Program-made: the position numbers and the translations under genes
Shown: piece by piece, positions 19,777 through 29,672 of the stretch
How positions within the stretch are numbered: the stretch's first letter is position 1
Layout of the letters: every line of letters begins with the position of its first letter
The notes under the pieces: generated by a model
Told to the model about the DNA's origin: nothing
The model's database searches: none
The model's input: the letters and a program-made list of their open reading frames with translations, nothing else
Assembly (NCBI RefSeq): GCF_003855395.1
Contig: NZ_CP034015.1
Span: 2,366,001-2,430,000, forward strand
DNA length: 64,000 bases
DNA from: Shewanella livingstonensis
GTDB lineage: Bacteria; Pseudomonadota; Gammaproteobacteria; Enterobacterales; Shewanellaceae
Direction of reading: 5' to 3'

Positions 19777-21177
19777 TTAGAAACTTGCTGAGCGAGGTGC
19801 TCGTGGGAATGGAATAACATCACGAATGTTATTAACACCAGTCACATACGATACTAAACGCTCAAAACCTAAACCAAAACCAGAATGAGGCACGGTGCCA
19901 TAACGACGTAAGTCACGGTACCACCAGTAATCTTCTTGGCTTAATTCCATTTCAGCTAAGCGAGCATCAAGCACGTCTAAACGCTCTTCACGTTGTGCGC
20001 CACCGATAATCTCACCGATGCCTGGTGCCAACACGTCCATTGCGGCAACAGTCTTACCATCATCGTTTAAGCGCATGTAGAAAGCTTTAATGTCTTTAGG
20101 GTAATTTTTAACCACTACTGGCGCTTTAAAGTGTTCTTCAGCTAAGTAGCGCTCATGTTCAGACTGTAAATCGATACCCCATTCCACTGCGAACTCAAAC
20201 TTCTTACCACAGTTTTTAAGGATTTCAACCGCTTCAGTGTAGTCCACTTGCGCGAAATCACTGCTAACAAAGGCTTGTAAACGTTCAATAACGGTTTTAT
20301 CAACACGTTCGTTAAAGAAGGTTAAGTCATCCATACGTTCTTCAAGTACCGCTTTAAAAGCGAATTTAAGCATTTTTTCGGCTAATTCAGCAGCGTCGTC
20401 TAATGTGGCGAATGCCACTTCAGGTTCAACCATCCAAAATTCGGCAAGGTGGCGAGTCGTATTTGAGTTTTCAGCACGGAAAGTTGGCCCAAAGGTATAC
20501 ACTTTAGATAATGCACAAGCATAGGTTTCAGCGTTCAACTGACCTGAAACAGTTAAAAATGCTTCTTTACCGAAGAAATCTTTATCGTAATCAACTTTAC
20601 CCGCGTCAGTGCGTGGTAAGTTTTCCATGTCCAAGGTCGACACGCGGAACATTTCACCCGCACCTTCACAATCAGAAGCGGTAATAAGCGGGGTTGATAC
20701 CCAAATAAAACCCTCTTGATGATAGAAACGGTGAATAGCTTGCGATAAACAGTTACGTACTCGGGCTACGGCACCAATAATGTTGGTGCGTGGACGTAAA
20801 TGGGCAAGTTCACGTAAATGCTCAATAGAATGACGTTTAGCCGACATTGGGTAAGTATCAGGATCATCAACAAAACCCGTGACCACAATTTCAGATACTT
20901 GTAATTCAAATGCTTGACCGGCACCCGGAGAGGCAACCACTTCACCTGTCATAACGACAGAGCAGCCAGCAGTCAATTTCAATACATCGTCATTGTAATT
21001 GGCTAGGCTATTTGGTACGACACCTTGAATTGGGTCAAAACATGAACCGTCATACACGGCCAAGAAAGAGATACCCGCTTTTGAATCACGGCGAGTTCTT
21101 ACCCAGCCACGAACGGTGACTTGCGAACCAACGGCGTGTTCAGCTTTAAATACAGAAGCGACAGATGCAATGCTCAT
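19777..21177 (-). CDS. asnS: Asparagine--tRNA ligase
   Basis: Class II synthetase that charges tRNA-Asn directly. An anticodon-binding OB fold (about 1-100, with [17 protein letters not shown]) is followed by the catalytic domain. Motif 2 is FRAENSNT and motif 3 is [10 protein letters not shown]. The start [10 protein letters not shown] at 21177 gives 466 residues, the E. coli length; the upstream TTG at 21195 is less likely. It shares the window with five tRNA-Asn genes, its own substrate, though they are not in one operon. Confidence 0.96.
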   Translation of the reverse strand: MSIASVASVFKAEHAVGSQVTVRGWVRTRRDSKAGISFLAVYDGSCFDPIQGVVPNSLANYNDDVLKLTAGCSVVMTGEVVASPGAGQAFELQVSEIVVTGFVDDPDTYPMSAKRHSIEHLRELAHLRPRTNIIGAVARVRNCLSQAIHRFYHQEGFIWVSTPLITASDCEGAGEMFRVSTLDMENLPRTDAGKVDYDKDFFGKEAFLTVSGQLNAETYACALSKVYTFGPTFRAENSNTTRHLAEFWMVEPEVAFATLDDAAELAEKMLKFAFKAVLEERMDDLTFFNERVDKTVIERLQAFVSSDFAQVDYTEAVEILKNCGKKFEFAVEWGIDLQSEHERYLAEEHFKAPVVVKNYPKDIKAFYMRLNDDGKTVAAMDVLAPGIGEIIGGAQREERLDVLDARLAEMELSQEDYWWYRDLRRYGTVPHSGFGLGFERLVSYVTGVNNIRDVIPFPRAPRSASF

Positions 21178-21358
21178 TGTTGCTTTATTCTCCAACGTAT
21201 CGAATATAAATATAAAATTGGGGTTTATCTTACCTTGCTGGTGGCTTTTCTCAAGCTGAAAACGCTATTCTATAGAGATTATTGTGATACTTTTGAGTAA
21301 GTCGATTAAATATTTGGCGAATTAGCCCTTTATTGTCTCGTTAATCAAGGAAAAGGCC

Positions 21359-21694
21359 ATGTCTCGTTTAGGTATTATACAAGTGGTATTAACGATTTTG
21401 TCATTATTAGGCTGGAGCTTAGCCATTTATGCATTGATTATCTTTGGCGAAGCCAGACCTGATCGCGCAGTAGGCTACTTTTTAAGTAAAGGTGTGTCAG
21501 TACGTTTAAATTGGGACCCTGAATTAACCATTAAATTAGAATACTTAATTTGGTGGTGTGCTGGGGTAAGCTTTCTTAATTTGTTGGTGAATTTTTACGC
21601 CAAAGCCACTACGCGAATTGGCTTTTGGGTTAATATCCCATTATTGTTTTTGGTATCGCTGTCAGCAGGTTTGTATATTCGTTACGTGGTGTAA
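21359..21694 (+). CDS. Hypothetical three-span membrane protein
   Basis: I do not recognise this 111-residue protein. It has three likely membrane spans (about 6-30, 62-80 and 88-110). Between the first two is a loop with charged residues (RPDRAVGYF, WDPELTIKLE). The start at 21359 has AAGG/AAAAGG upstream. It stands alone, divergent from asnS and convergent with nudL. Its reading frame is full and its composition is typical of an inner-membrane protein, so it is probably real. Confidence 0.75.
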   Translation: MSRLGIIQVVLTILSLLGWSLAIYALIIFGEARPDRAVGYFLSKGVSVRLNWDPELTIKLEYLIWWCAGVSFLNLLVNFYAKATTRIGFWVNIPLLFLVSLSAGLYIRYVV

Positions 21695-21817
21695 TCCACT
21701 GGCTTGTGGCTGATGCTATCAATAGATATAAACTGAATGATTGACACATCAACTTTGTTGCTAGTGTCAATTGTTCTAGTTCAAACCGTCTTTGTTTAAG
21801 TCTTCAGAGGTTGATGG

Positions 21818-22393
21818 TTAATTAACGTCTATATGTCGGCACAATAAGTCGATAATTGCGGCAGTAACCCCCCAAATAAATTTGTCTTCAAATGGCATAA
21901 AGTGCACTTTATACCGTGCGCCATGGCGGTAATGGAACATATTATGGCGGTTATTGCGTTCAATAAAAAAACTTAAGGGAACTAAAAAGCAGTCATCCAC
22001 TTCACCGGGGTCGAGCATCAACTCAAAAGGCTGTTTGACCATGGCCACAACAGGGGTGATTTCAAAGCCGGTAAAGGTTTTATGAGCGGGGAACACTCCT
22101 AATATATCGACATTATCTGCCAATAAACCAATTTCCTCATGCGCCTCACGCAGCGCGGTATGGATCATATCAATATCCTCAGGTTCCACTTTGCCACCTG
22201 GGAAACTAATTTGTCCAGGATGGTGGCGTAAATGCATTGGACGGCGGGTTAAAATAATATGCAGTTGTTGCTCTATTTCCATCACTGCAATTAACACCGC
22301 TGCTTGGCGACCAAGATACGATAAGGGCGCAGAAGTTATCGTTGCACGCAGGTTATGTAAATTATAGCGTAAGGTAAATTCGTGTTTATTCAT
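21818..22393 (-). CDS. nudL: Nudix hydrolase NudL (putative CoA pyrophosphatase)
   Basis: Likely hydrolyses coenzyme A or its derivatives to 3',5'-ADP and phosphopantetheine. The Nudix box runs from GGKVEPED to REAHEEIGLL. Just before it lies the CoA-subgroup signature LTRRPMHLRHHPGQISFPGG. The start MNKHEFTLRY at 22393 gives 191 residues, like E. coli NudL (192). An upstream ATG at 22453 would add 20 residues and cannot be excluded. Monocistronic. Confidence 0.88.
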   Translation of the reverse strand: MNKHEFTLRYNLHNLRATITSAPLSYLGRQAAVLIAVMEIEQQLHIILTRRPMHLRHHPGQISFPGGKVEPEDIDMIHTALREAHEEIGLLADNVDILGVFPAHKTFTGFEITPVVAMVKQPFELMLDPGEVDDCFLVPLSFFIERNNRHNMFHYRHGARYKVHFMPFEDKFIWGVTAAIIDLLCRHIDVN

Positions 22394-22453
22394 CGGTAAC
22401 GTCTGAATCCTATTATTGTCACAAGTGTCGTTTACGCTGAGGTTTGCTAACAT

Positions 22454-23045
22454 AAATTATGGCCAACGGCGAAACTTTACCAGCATAACAGAACTCTGCA
22501 ATTGCTTGGTCTTTAACCTCAACTCAACATAACAGATGAAATAAAGTGATATTAATGATAATCCGTCTAGGGTAAATCTGTTATATAAAACCAATAATCA
22601 GTTGTGGTAACGATGTCGCCACGCCATGGTTTAATTGGTCATCCCCTCAAGAATCTGAGTGATCAAGCTTATGCTCAATATCAACATTGATAAATATACG
22701 GAGCAATACATTGGCTAATAAAATATGCCGTGTTAGTTGTTCAGTGTTATGGAATGAGTTTATTAATAGTGTCTATTGTAACGATCATTATTGATCCAAC
22801 TTCAATAAAATGTGATTAAGCATTTGCACTGTTTGGTGCACTGCGCGCTATTTTTGTGCAAAAAACAAATGCTAAACACTTGTATTAAACAAGTGTGCTA
22901 ATGTTATTTGTATAAAGTAAGTTATTGATTAACTTTAGATAATAGCTGTCATGTTACGGTAATTAATCTGTAGTCAATTTGTTATGATTAACTGGCATGG
23001 TAACTGCTGGAATTAATGCAGTTAATCATCGCGAGGAAGACAAAT
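22454..23045. other. Divergent control region of nudL and the glycogen operon
   Basis: About 590 bases without a clear gene. It contains a dyad ACACTTGT-N5-ACAAGTGT at 22876-22896, flanked on both sides by GCTA. A longer inverted repeat GCATTTG (22820-22826) / CAAATGC (22866-22872) also lies here. A 27-codon TTG-started frame at 22711-22794 has GGAG seven bases upstream. The glg promoter should be here, but I could not place it firmly. Confidence 0.45.
22876..22896. promoter_or_regulatory. Operator-like dyad upstream of malQ
   Basis: Perfect 8-bp arms ACACTTGT and ACAAGTGT lie five bases apart, about 150 bases before the malQ start. The symmetry and spacing suit a dimeric repressor or activator. 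No known regulator consensus is matched. Confidence 0.4.
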
Positions 23046-25289
23046 ATGGGACTAGAGAAGTTGCTATATTTGCAAGGCGTAGGGGCAGAGTTTATCGATT
23101 GTTTTGGTAATCTTGTTCATATACCCGCTAAGGATAGGCAGGGCATTTTAACTACCATGCTGTTGCCGTCATCATTCCATGAGCACGATCATCTTCACGG
23201 TGTGAATGAGTCAGCGTTGCCGCCATTTAATGTAGATGCTTTTTCGCAACAACAATTATCAGCGCAACAGATAGCGGCAAGAATAGAGCAACTTGATGTT
23301 ATGCCTTGGTTGATGCCGCTGCATGGGTTTCAATGGTGTGGCGTTGATAAACCTCATGTCGATATCTATTTACCAGAGCGCTATCCCTTTACTTTTATAA
23401 TCACCATTCGCGGTGAAAATATTGACACTATTTGCATCAGCGCAAATGTTAATGATGCAGTTATTACTGGTGAATATCATATTAACGACCAGCGTTATTG
23501 CCAATATCGATTATTACTGAATCAACCAAACCAGCCGTTAGGTTATTACCACGTTAGCGTAGATTTTGTTAGTGACCCAGCCAAAACTGCAACGTTACAT
23601 GGCCAATTGATGGTGGCACCATCGATGGCTTATCAGGGCCGTTTAACGCAGACGCTAACCGCCAATAAACAATCTTGGGGACTCAATGCCCAGCTATATG
23701 CATTACGCAATGATGAACAGTGGGGTATCGGTGATTTTGGTAATTTAGCTGAACTGATTGATTATGCTGCCCACGGTGGAGCTGATTTTATTTTACTTAA
23801 TCCGTTACATGCTTTAGACATCAGCCAGCCAGATAATCCCAGTCCTTACAGCCCAACAGATCGCCGTCGATTAAATCCGTTATACATTCAAATTGAAGCG
23901 GTTTATGAATATAACGCGCTTAATGAAGAGTTATTATCTCAAAAATGGCAACAAAAAAGGCAGGTGCTTAATCAAGCCCATTTAATTAACTATGATGAAG
24001 TTCAGCAATTAAAATATGCTGCATTTGAAAAGTTGTATCAAATATTTTGCTCGGACCACGTGAAGCATGAAACGCCTAGGTTTAAGGATTACTTAGCATT
24101 TTTAGAACAAGATAAGATTGCGTTAATGCAGTTTGTGGCGATGGAGTTAACATTAGCCTCAAAATTTTTCACTCAAGATGCAGGCTTTTATTTATACCTG
24201 CAGTTTGTGGCTAATGAGCAATTACAAGCTTGTCAGCTTAATGCGAAACAATGCGGCATGAGTATTGGGCTTATTCGTGATTTAGCCGTAGGTGCAATTA
24301 GTCATGGGGCTGAAGTGAGTGCCAATGTTGATTTGTTTTGTGATAACGCCAGTATCGGCGCACCGCCAGACCCATTTGCAGAGCAAGGCCAAAATTGGGG
24401 CTTAGCCCCATTCGATCCGGTTAAATTAAAGCAACATAATTTTAGCCACTTCATCCAATTGGTTCGCAGTAATATGCAAAGTTGTGGTGCCTTGAGAATC
24501 GATCACGTTATGGGTTTACTGCGTTTATGGTGGTGGCCGTTGCAAGAAAATCTGGGCCATGGCAGTTATGTGTATTACCCGCTTGAAACCTTATTAGCGA
24601 TTGTTTGTTTAGAAAGCCAGCAGGCGCGCTGCATTGTTATCGGTGAAGACCTAGGTATAGTGCCACCCGAAATTGTCTCTTGTTTACGCGACGCCGGTAT
24701 TTTATCTAATGAGTTATTCTATTTCTGTAAACAACATCAAGGTTTTAAGTCACCAAAAGAGCATAAGCGCCAAAGCTTGATGATGCTGGCTAACCATGAT
24801 GTACCAACACTGTTTGCGTGGTGGTCTGGGGCCGATTTACGCCTACGCCGTCAGCTTGAGCTGATTGAAACTGATGGCAAATTACAGCAGCTTTTATCCC
24901 AGCGTCAGCTGGAAAAACAACAATTAGTTGACTTACTTATCCGTGAACATGTATTTGAGCTGCCGGCTCCTACTGCCTCTGTTGAACAATTGGATTTTGA
25001 CCCTATTTTACTGGCTTGGATAAGTGTTGCCGCTAAAAGCAATGCGCAATTGTTCAGTATGCAATTAAGTGATTTAGTGGCCGATAAACACGGGGTTAAT
25101 ATTCCTGGTACCTGGAAAGAGTTTCCTAATTGGCAACGCCGCTTACCGCTTTCTATTAAGCAGATGTCCCAAAGCCCTAAGGTGCAACAACGTCTTGAAG
25201 CGATAGCGTCAGCTCGACAATCTCGCAGCCATTCCCGTAGCAGCACTAGTGCTGTAAACACCCCTTCATCCGATAAACTCGGCCATTAA
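23046..25289 (+). CDS. malQ: 4-alpha-glucanotransferase (amylomaltase)
   Basis: GH77 enzyme that disproportionates maltodextrins, here first in the glycogen operon. The start [10 protein letters not shown] at 23046 has GAGGA eight bases upstream; 23016 is an alternative without a good ribosome site. The 747-residue protein has an N-terminal accessory region of about 210 residues, then the catalytic barrel beginning at LNAQLYALR. The catalytic residues are visible: the nucleophile aspartate in RIDHVMG, the acid/base glutamate in [10 protein letters not shown], and the third aspartate in ANHDVPT. The last 20 residues are serine-rich. glgB starts 14 bases after its stop. Confidence 0.95.
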   Translation: MGLEKLLYLQGVGAEFIDCFGNLVHIPAKDRQGILTTMLLPSSFHEHDHLHGVNESALPPFNVDAFSQQQLSAQQIAARIEQLDVMPWLMPLHGFQWCGVDKPHVDIYLPERYPFTFIITIRGENIDTICISANVNDAVITGEYHINDQRYCQYRLLLNQPNQPLGYYHVSVDFVSDPAKTATLHGQLMVAPSMAYQGRLTQTLTANKQSWGLNAQLYALRNDEQWGIGDFGNLAELIDYAAHGGADFILLNPLHALDISQPDNPSPYSPTDRRRLNPLYIQIEAVYEYNALNEELLSQKWQQKRQVLNQAHLINYDEVQQLKYAAFEKLYQIFCSDHVKHETPRFKDYLAFLEQDKIALMQFVAMELTLASKFFTQDAGFYLYLQFVANEQLQACQLNAKQCGMSIGLIRDLAVGAISHGAEVSANVDLFCDNASIGAPPDPFAEQGQNWGLAPFDPVKLKQHNFSHFIQLVRSNMQSCGALRIDHVMGLLRLWWWPLQENLGHGSYVYYPLETLLAIVCLESQQARCIVIGEDLGIVPPEIVSCLRDAGILSNELFYFCKQHQGFKSPKEHKRQSLMMLANHDVPTLFAWWSGADLRLRRQLELIETDGKLQQLLSQRQLEKQQLVDLLIREHVFELPAPTASVEQLDFDPILLAWISVAAKSNAQLFSMQLSDLVADKHGVNIPGTWKEFPNWQRRLPLSIKQMSQSPKVQQRLEAIASARQSRSHSRSSTSAVNTPSSDKLGH

Positions 25290-25302
25290 TGGATCATTGA
25301 TT

Positions 25303-27528
25303 ATGACTGTAGCAACCCAGTATGTTGAGCAAGCTAGTGCAATAGCCTTATTAAATGGTGAGTACAACGACGTATTTTCGTTGCTGGGTATGCACAGTAT
25401 TAATGATGCTAAAGCATTGGTTGTTCGTTGTTTTATCCCCGGAGCGCTCAGTATTGATGTACTAAATGCAAACGATCTTCGTAAAGTGGCTAGCCTTGAG
25501 CAAGTTAATCAACAAGGATTGTTTGCAGGCAAAATAGGCCGCAGAGTGAAGCCTTTTCATTACCTACTGCGAGTGCAATATCCATTGTGCGAACAGTTGA
25601 TTAATGATCCTTATCAATTTGACAGTTTATTGAACCCAGATGATGTGTACTTATTTGGTGAAGGCAGTCAGCTGCAAACCTATCATTTTCAAGGGGCTAA
25701 TTGGCGCGAGCATCATGGCGTAACCGGGGTTCACTTTTGTGTGTGGGCGCCCAATGCTAAACAAGTCTCAGTGGTGGGTGACTTTAATTTATGGGACAAA
25801 AAACGCCATATATTACGCCATCATCCTGGTAGTGGGCTGTGGGATATTTTTATTGCAGATGTCGAACCCGATCAACATTATAAGTTCGCTATTTGCGATG
25901 TGCACGGCAATGAAATGATTAAATCTGACCCTTATGCTGTCGCCATGCAGCCTTCGCCTCACAATGCTTCAAAAATTCCTCATGTTGACGTTTATGACTG
26001 GCAAGACAGTCAATGGTTAACAGAACGAGCCAACAGTCAGCCTCATTCACAACCTATGTCTATTTATGAAGTGCAACTAGCCTCGTGGCGCCGCAACGGT
26101 GAAGACGGCCAAGATTATACTGATTATGGCCAGTTAATCGCTGAGCTCGTGCCCTATGTCAAAGAGATGGGCTTTACTCATTTGCAATTGATGCCAATCA
26201 GCGAGTATCCGTTTGACGGTTCTTGGGGCTATCAACCGGTAGGATTATTTGCACCCACGTATCGCTTTGGCGATGCAAATGGTCTTAAGGCTTTTATCGA
26301 TGAATGCCACCAGCAAGGCGTTGCCGTATTGCTTGATTGGGTGCCGGCGCACTTTCCTCGAGATCCTCACGGACTGGTGAAGTTTGACGGTAGCTGCTTA
26401 TATGAACATGAAGATCCGCGCCGAGGTGAGCATCCTGATTGGGATACGCTCATTTATAATTATGGCCGCGCGGAAGTACGCAGCTTTTTATACAGCAATG
26501 CGTATTACTGGCTAAAAGAATTCCATTTTGATGGTTTGCGCCTTGATGCAGTATCGTCGATGTTGTACCTCGATTACAGCCGCACTGCCGATCAATGGAT
26601 CCCCAATGAATTGGGTGGCCGCGAAAACCTGCAAGCTATCAGTTTTTTACAAGAGCTCAATGCACGCATGTATCAATGCTTCCCGGGCATTAATATGATT
26701 GCAGAGGAATCAACCGCGTGGCCAGGGGTAACGCAAGCAACCAGTAATAATGGCTTAGGTTTTGGTTTTAAATGGAATATGGGCTGGATGAATGACACGC
26801 TGCGTTACATCAGTAGTGATCCACTGTTTCGCCGCTATCACCATGGCGAGCTAACATTTAGCTTAGTGTATGCCTTTACCGAGCAATTTATTTTGTCGCT
26901 TAGTCATGATGAAGTGGTTCATGGCAAAGGTTCGCTATTACATAAAATCCCCGGTGATGATTGGCAAAAGTTTGCCACCTTGCGTGCTTATTACGGTTTT
27001 ATGTGGGCACATCCAGGTAAAAAACTGTTGTTTATGGGCAATGAGTTTGCCCAGCGTAATGAGTGGAATCATAACCAGAGCCTCGACTGGCATTTACTTA
27101 ACTACGCGCCGCATCAAGGCGTGCAAGATTGGGTGCGCGATCTCAATCTGTGCTATCAGCAATATCCTGCACTACATCAACATGATCATCAGAGTGAAGG
27201 TTTTCAATGGCTCGACTGTAACAATGCTGACAATAACATTCTAGTATTTTGCCGGTTTGGCATTGATAAAAAGCAGCCTGTGGTGATTGTGGTCAATATG
27301 TCGCCACAGGTTTATCACCATTTCAGGATTGGTCTGCCGACGGACCAGCCCTATAGCGAAATACTCAACAGTGACCATCGTCATTATGGCGGCAGTCATG
27401 TTGTTAACGATGGGACGTATGAAACACAACCGACACAATGGCAAGGTATGCCTTACAGCTTAGAGATTACAGTGCCACCTTTGGGGTGCAGTCTATGGGC
27501 GCCAGAGCAGCATGAATTGCCACAATAA
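25303..27528 (+). CDS. glgB: 1,4-alpha-glucan branching enzyme
   Basis: Makes alpha-1,6 branches in glycogen (GH13, subfamily 9 type). The 741 residues include two N-terminal beta domains, the second a CBM48 (about 135-225, [18 protein letters not shown] region). The barrel holds the catalytic residues: D in [13 protein letters not shown] in [11 protein letters not shown] and D in [12 protein letters not shown]. The C-terminal beta domain ends at about 741. I took the ATG at 25303; a TTG at 25297 is also in frame. The stop overlaps the ATG at 27528 (TAATG). Confidence 0.96.
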   Translation: MTVATQYVEQASAIALLNGEYNDVFSLLGMHSINDAKALVVRCFIPGALSIDVLNANDLRKVASLEQVNQQGLFAGKIGRRVKPFHYLLRVQYPLCEQLINDPYQFDSLLNPDDVYLFGEGSQLQTYHFQGANWREHHGVTGVHFCVWAPNAKQVSVVGDFNLWDKKRHILRHHPGSGLWDIFIADVEPDQHYKFAICDVHGNEMIKSDPYAVAMQPSPHNASKIPHVDVYDWQDSQWLTERANSQPHSQPMSIYEVQLASWRRNGEDGQDYTDYGQLIAELVPYVKEMGFTHLQLMPISEYPFDGSWGYQPVGLFAPTYRFGDANGLKAFIDECHQQGVAVLLDWVPAHFPRDPHGLVKFDGSCLYEHEDPRRGEHPDWDTLIYNYGRAEVRSFLYSNAYYWLKEFHFDGLRLDAVSSMLYLDYSRTADQWIPNELGGRENLQAISFLQELNARMYQCFPGINMIAEESTAWPGVTQATSNNGLGFGFKWNMGWMNDTLRYISSDPLFRRYHHGELTFSLVYAFTEQFILSLSHDEVVHGKGSLLHKIPGDDWQKFATLRAYYGFMWAHPGKKLLFMGNEFAQRNEWNHNQSLDWHLLNYAPHQGVQDWVRDLNLCYQQYPALHQHDHQSEGFQWLDCNNADNNILVFCRFGIDKKQPVVIVVNMSPQVYHHFRIGLPTDQPYSEILNSDHRHYGGSHVVNDGTYETQPTQWQGMPYSLEITVPPLGCSLWAPEQHELPQ

Positions 27529-27572
27529 TGCTAGATATTAAACAGCAGGGTTGTACTTTAAAAGGACATGTT

Positions 27573-29672
27573 ATGGATGTTAGCGCTGGTTATCCTTATC
27601 CACTAGGGGCGACAGTTGATGATAGCGGGGTGAATTTTTCGTTATTCTCAGCGCATGCCACCAAAGTGGTGTTGTGTATCTTTGATCCCACAGGGGATGT
27701 AGAGGTTGCTCAGTACATAATGAGCGAGCAAACTCGGCAAATTTGGCACTGCCATCTTGATGATGCTCAAGCTGGTCTTTTATACGGATACCGCGTTTTT
27801 GGACCGTATCAGCCCCAACTAGGACATCGGTTTAATCATCATAAATTACTCCTGGACCCATACGCAAAAAAGTTAGTGGGCGAGTTGGTATATCATTCAG
27901 CACTTTATGGCTATGACATTAAAGCCAGTGATGCAGATCTGTCATTTGATACCCAAGACAGCGCGCCTTATTTACCCAAAGCTCAAGTAATAGATTGTGG
28001 CTTTGTTAACGATATTCCGATAGCCCCACTTAATATTAGCCTAGCTCGAAGCATTATATTTGAAACCCATGTAAAAGGTTTTTCGCAACAGCATCCTGAG
28101 GTTAACTCAACCCAACAAGGCACCTTCGCGGGCTTAGCAAGTCAGCCTATAGTCGATTATTTACAAAACTTAGGCATAACCTGCGTTGAGCTTTTACCCG
28201 TGCATGGTTTTTTTGATGAGCCTTTTTTAATTGAAAAAGGCCTCAATAACTATTGGGGTTATAACAGCATTGCGTTTATGGCGCCTCACTCAGCTTATTT
28301 ATCTGCTGAAGGAGATATTGCTGAATTTAGGCAAATGGTCTCCACACTTCATCGTGCTGGGATTGAATTGATCCTCGATGTGGTGTTTAACCATACCGCC
28401 GAAGGAAATCATTTGGGGCCGACCTACAGTTTTCGCGGCATCGACAATGCCAGTTATTACCGTTTATTGCCTAACGATAAGCGCTTCAATATTAATGATA
28501 CTGGCTGCGGTAACACCTTTAATCTTAATCATCCGCAAGTGTTAATGCTTGTGATGGACTCATTACGATACTGGGTTGAAGTGATGGGCGTGGATGGATT
28601 TCGATTTGATTTAGCCAGTTGTCTTGGGCGTGAGGCCTATGGCTTTGACCCTGGAAGTGGATTTTTTGATGCCATTACCCAAGACCCCGTCCTGTGCAAG
28701 GTTAAGTTGATTGCCGAGCCATGGGACATTGGCCCTGGTGGTTATCAGCTTGGTAATTACCCTGTAGCGTTTAGTGAATGGAATGATCGCTACCGTGATG
28801 CAATGCGCCGATTTTGGCGTGGCGACAGTGGCTTATTACCTGAGTTTGCTAAGCGCTTTCATGGCTCGAGTGATTTTTTTGAGCATAACGGCCGAGGGCC
28901 TGCAGCTAGCATCAATTTTATTACCAGTCACGATGGTTTTAGTTTGCACGATTTAGTCAGTTATAACGACCGTCACAACTTGGCCAACGGTGAAGATAAC
29001 CGCGATGGTCATCAAGAAAACTGCAGTAACAACTATGGTATTGAAGGCGAATCGGATGATGAAGCTATTAATGCTATTCGATCACGTCAAAAACGTAATT
29101 TACTTACCTGTTTATTGTTATCTCAGGGCGTGCCGATGTTGCTAGCGGGTGATGAGTCCAGCCAAACACAGCAAGGTAATAATAATGCCTATTGCCAAGA
29201 CAATCCACTTGGCTGGTTTGACTGGCAGCAAATAGATTGGTCATTAGTGAATTTTACCGCGCAGTTAATCAGCTTGCGAAAACGCTTTCCGATGTTGTGT
29301 CATCAAGCCTTTATTCATAAACCCGAAGCAGTATTTGATAATGGTTTGGCTTGGTTTAACCGCCAAGGCGAGGTGATGACCAAATCACATTGGTGCGAAC
29401 ATCATACCCGTACCTTAAGCGTTATTTTAACCGGTAATTTAGCCGATGCCGATGTTGGTGCCGTTGCGGAAAGTACTGAGGCGTTGTTACTGATGATTAA
29501 CGTTGATGAGTTGCCCCACCAATTTACCTTGCCTAAATTAACCCATTTTCGCCATTGGCATTGCTTATTGCATACCCAATACAGTGAGCCAGAAGTGGAC
29601 GCCGATCAGCAAGTGAATTTAATTAGTCGCAGTTTAATGTTATTTCACACCGAATTTACCAGGAGCAATTGA
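27573..29672 (+). CDS. glgX: Glycogen debranching enzyme GlgX
   Basis: Isoamylase-type GH13 enzyme that cuts alpha-1,6 links in phosphorylase-trimmed glycogen. It has an N-terminal CBM48 (PYPLGATVDDSGVNFSLFS) and a catalytic barrel with D in GFRFDLAS, E in LIAEPWDIG and D in ITSHDGFSL. The start at 27573 has AAAGGA six bases upstream and fits the E. coli N-terminus. Another ATG at 27528 overlaps the glgB stop by one base and would add 15 residues; coupled initiation there is possible. It gives 699 residues and joins glgP by a one-base stop/start overlap. Confidence 0.95.
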   Translation: MDVSAGYPYPLGATVDDSGVNFSLFSAHATKVVLCIFDPTGDVEVAQYIMSEQTRQIWHCHLDDAQAGLLYGYRVFGPYQPQLGHRFNHHKLLLDPYAKKLVGELVYHSALYGYDIKASDADLSFDTQDSAPYLPKAQVIDCGFVNDIPIAPLNISLARSIIFETHVKGFSQQHPEVNSTQQGTFAGLASQPIVDYLQNLGITCVELLPVHGFFDEPFLIEKGLNNYWGYNSIAFMAPHSAYLSAEGDIAEFRQMVSTLHRAGIELILDVVFNHTAEGNHLGPTYSFRGIDNASYYRLLPNDKRFNINDTGCGNTFNLNHPQVLMLVMDSLRYWVEVMGVDGFRFDLASCLGREAYGFDPGSGFFDAITQDPVLCKVKLIAEPWDIGPGGYQLGNYPVAFSEWNDRYRDAMRRFWRGDSGLLPEFAKRFHGSSDFFEHNGRGPAASINFITSHDGFSLHDLVSYNDRHNLANGEDNRDGHQENCSNNYGIEGESDDEAINAIRSRQKRNLLTCLLLSQGVPMLLAGDESSQTQQGNNNAYCQDNPLGWFDWQQIDWSLVNFTAQLISLRKRFPMLCHQAFIHKPEAVFDNGLAWFNRQGEVMTKSHWCEHHTRTLSVILTGNLADADVGAVAESTEALLLMINVDELPHQFTLPKLTHFRHWHCLLHTQYSEPEVDADQQVNLISRSLMLFHTEFTRSN

